A stretch of 8,313 bases of DNA from Deltaproteobacteria bacterium (GTDB lineage: Bacteria; Desulfobacterota; BSN033; UBA1163): contig VGSD01000104.1 in the NCBI GenBank assembly GCA_016875155.1, positions 1-8,313 of the forward strand. Direction: 5' to 3'. Below, piece by piece: positions 6,609 through 8,313 of this stretch. Both the position numbers and the translations under genes were made by a program. Each line of letters opens with the position of its first letter. The first letter of the stretch is position 1. Below the pieces are notes generated by a model that saw nothing but the letters and a program-made list of their open reading frames with translations, was not told where the DNA came from and made no database searches.

Positions 6609-7608
6609 TCCTGCGTCTGCCTCTTACGAGCGTAAAAAACGATTGAAATCCCCTTCCCAGTTTAACAATCGTCGTCTAATCGGACGCGCAAGTGATCGCC
6701 GTGATAAAATGATTGCCTTTGGGTATTATGGTGGGAAATTTTCCCATTTAGATTTTCTTCTGCCGTTACTGCCTAATACATTCACACATTTCTGTGAGCC
6801 CTTTGGCGGCTCTGCAGCTATCCTAATTAACCGACCCCCAGCGCCTGTTGAAACTTACAACGATTTGGATTCTGAAGTTGTTAATTTCTTCCGGTGTTTA
6901 CGCGATTATGGTGATGAACTTATCCGCCTTATCAGTTTAACCCCATTCTCTCGCGAAGAACTTGTGAAAGCCTGTCGCCCTGAGCCTAATCTTTCGGCAA
7001 TCGAACGTGCCCGCCGCTTTTTTGTCAGGGCGCGCCAGACACGAACAGGATTAGCTCAAACAAGCTCGGAAGGCCGCTGGGCACATTGTGTCCTAACCTC
7101 ACGTGCTGGCATGGCGGGAGCTGTTTCACGTTGGTTGGGCAGCGTAGAAGGTCTACCCCAGATCGTCCAGCGTTTACAGCGTGTACAGATCGAGAATGCA
7201 CCTGCGATAGAAGTCATCCGCCGTTATGATTCTATGGAAACACTTTTTTATTGTGATCCCCCCTATCCTCACGAAGCGCGTGGTGATAATAAAGCCTATG
7301 GCTTTGAAATGGCGGACTGTGACCATGAAGAACTTGCAGAACTTCTTCGATCTGTAAAGGGGGCTGTAGCAGTATCGGGGTATCGCTGTCCTTTGATGGA
7401 TCGTCTCTATGGTGACTGGATTAGAGTAGATGCAAATACTCGCCTCTGCAATTCTTCGAAGGGTGAACGTACAGAATCAGTTTGGGTAAACTACGATCCA
7501 GAATCTTTATCTCGACACACTACTTATGCTCCATTCGATACGAACCTCTATCTTTTTGAGCGACCTGCTCATTACTATAAGAGAAAATATGGCAAAAAAA
7601 GGAAATAG
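6577..7608 (+). CDS. D12-class (alpha-type) N6-adenine-specific DNA methyltransferase
   Basis: This 343-residue enzyme would transfer a methyl group from S-adenosylmethionine to adenine N6 in a specific DNA site, protecting it from the partner nuclease. D12-class motifs appear in alpha-type order: YYGGK (50-54), the AdoMet-binding CEPFGGSAA (73-81), YNDLDSEVVNFF (94-105), a central region that should hold target recognition, and the catalytic DPPY (227-230). The family normally begins just before the YYGGK block. Here a basic 44-residue extension precedes it, so a start at Met45 (6709) is possible. That ATG has no good ribosome site, whereas GAGG lies 7 nt before 6577. The end overlaps the nuclease gene by 20 bp. 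Arginine codons are strikingly CGC/CGT-rich (about 26 of 38), unlike the oxidase genes, suggesting transfer. The recognition sequence cannot be read from the protein. Confidence 0.92.
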   Translation: MSDPIRVQSNSPASASYERKKRLKSPSQFNNRRLIGRASDRRDKMIAFGYYGGKFSHLDFLLPLLPNTFTHFCEPFGGSAAILINRPPAPVETYNDLDSEVVNFFRCLRDYGDELIRLISLTPFSREELVKACRPEPNLSAIERARRFFVRARQTRTGLAQTSSEGRWAHCVLTSRAGMAGAVSRWLGSVEGLPQIVQRLQRVQIENAPAIEVIRRYDSMETLFYCDPPYPHEARGDNKAYGFEMADCDHEELAELLRSVKGAVAVSGYRCPLMDRLYGDWIRVDANTRLCNSSKGERTESVWVNYDPESLSRHTTYAPFDTNLYLFERPAHYYKRKYGKKRK

Positions 7609-8313
7609 TTCAGAAACCCTTGACCTGAAGCAGGCCAAGGAGTTGCTTGAGAGGTATTGGCAAGCTATCGTGGCTGAAGCCAGTGCAAAGCCAGATATTG
7701 AATACATTGATGATAGTACTTTGCATCAGGCCATTTGTTCTTCAGTTAACCACAGACAAGTCACCTACCGTTTTTGCCTCCCCATTCAAGTTCTTGGGAA
7801 ATTAACCAATCCAACACTTGATTGCCTCCGTCTCCAAAAGAAGAAGGGGGATCCAGACGATGTTTCTGGGTGGGATGCAAGGAGTCTGGGGAGTAAAGTG
7901 GTAGCGCCTTTCAATCAAAGGGAAGAAAACGTTCTCGGCACATCGAATGATCCTTATGTAGGCAACCCGATGCGGATTCCTCGTATGGTATATAATGACC
8001 CCAGTAAGAAGGACGTAAAAGGATGGAACACACTTATTGACGTTCTGGAACAAGTGGAATCCCGGAATAACCCAGATTTTACTGAGTTGGTTTTTCTTCA
8101 GGTATTGCTTGAAATATTCAGGCGGCAGAAGTCTCTTCGCTTTACCTATCCATTACCACTGAGAATTAGTCTGGAGAACACTTTTTTCCTTGCTCACCGA
8201 TTTTTAGAACAGAAATCCGGAGGAGATCGAGGACTGGCTCTTTGTGGCGCTCTTTTTGACGCTATAGGAATGCACTTTGGGCTTTATTCGAAGGTTGAGC
8301 GGGCACGAATTAA
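7589..8313 (+). CDS. Type II restriction endonuclease, probably SacI family (runs off the right edge)
   Basis: An ATG at 7589 inside the methylase tail opens a frame that stays open for 241 codons to the window end. The best recognised region is GWDARSLGSKVVAPF (from about residue 93) followed by LGTSNDPYVGNPMRIPRM. This matches the layout of the SacI restriction endonuclease family (DxRSL...VVxPF...LG...P..NP.R). The final visible segment, an alanine-rich helix ending SKVERARI, resembles the stretch just before the nuclease core in SacI. The PD-(D/E)xK catalytic residues would therefore lie beyond the edge and cannot be checked. Position directly after a DNA methylase, with a 20-bp overlap, independently supports a restriction role. 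The ribosome site is weak (AAGAGAA), as might suit coupled, delayed translation. Cleavage specificity is unknown; family membership does not imply GAGCTC. Intactness is unknown. Confidence 0.75.
   Translation, partial: MAKKGNSSETLDLKQAKELLERYWQAIVAEASAKPDIEYIDDSTLHQAICSSVNHRQVTYRFCLPIQVLGKLTNPTLDCLRLQKKKGDPDDVSGWDARSLGSKVVAPFNQREENVLGTSNDPYVGNPMRIPRMVYNDPSKKDVKGWNTLIDVLEQVESRNNPDFTELVFLQVLLEIFRRQKSLRFTYPLPLRISLENTFFLAHRFLEQKSGGDRGLALCGALFDAIGMHFGLYSKVERARI

Noticed and set aside
7802..8053. Minus-strand frame of 83 codons inside the nuclease gene
   Set aside because: It is antisense to the SacI-like conserved block and has no supporting signals.

Overview
This window comes from a bacterial chromosome with an aerobic respiratory gene set. 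The membrane-anchored Sco protein and the A2-type haem-copper oxidase point to a Gram-negative or other diderm lineage. Desulfobacterota, Nitrospirota or NC10-like groups are possible, but this placement is inference and no taxonomic marker gene is present. The protein families are recognised by motif and were not searched against databases.

The left half (1-3704, minus strand) is a tightly packed aa3/caa3-type cytochrome c oxidase operon. It is transcribed right to left in the order Sco copper chaperone, coxA (subunit I), coxC (subunit III), coxD (subunit IV), coxB (subunit II, cut by the left edge). Spacings are short or overlapping: 4 bp ATGA at sco/coxA, 20 bp at coxA/coxC, 7-19 bp and 12 bp after that, so the genes are probably translated together. 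Sco would load copper (mainly the CuA site of CoxB), and subunits I-IV form the proton-pumping terminal oxidase.

Between 3705 and 3859 lies a nested inverted repeat resembling a small non-coding palindromic element. To its right, 3860-6376 (minus strand) holds a large cytoplasmic glycoside hydrolase family 57 protein with a DUF3536-type C-terminal region. It has a good sigma70-like promoter at 6413-6441.

The right end (about 6468-8313, plus strand) diverges from the GH57 gene and carries a type II restriction-modification pair. First comes a D12-class (alpha-type) N6-adenine DNA methyltransferase. Overlapping it by 20 bp is a restriction endonuclease that looks like the SacI family, cut by the right edge before its expected catalytic core. 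The methylase has a very different arginine codon preference from the respiratory genes, which suggests the pair was acquired horizontally. Its control region has a palindrome, a tandem 10-bp repeat and a possible 24-codon leader ORF.

The most interesting material is the restriction-modification locus with its control region and the nested palindromic element. The oxidase operon is ordinary apart from its gene order.
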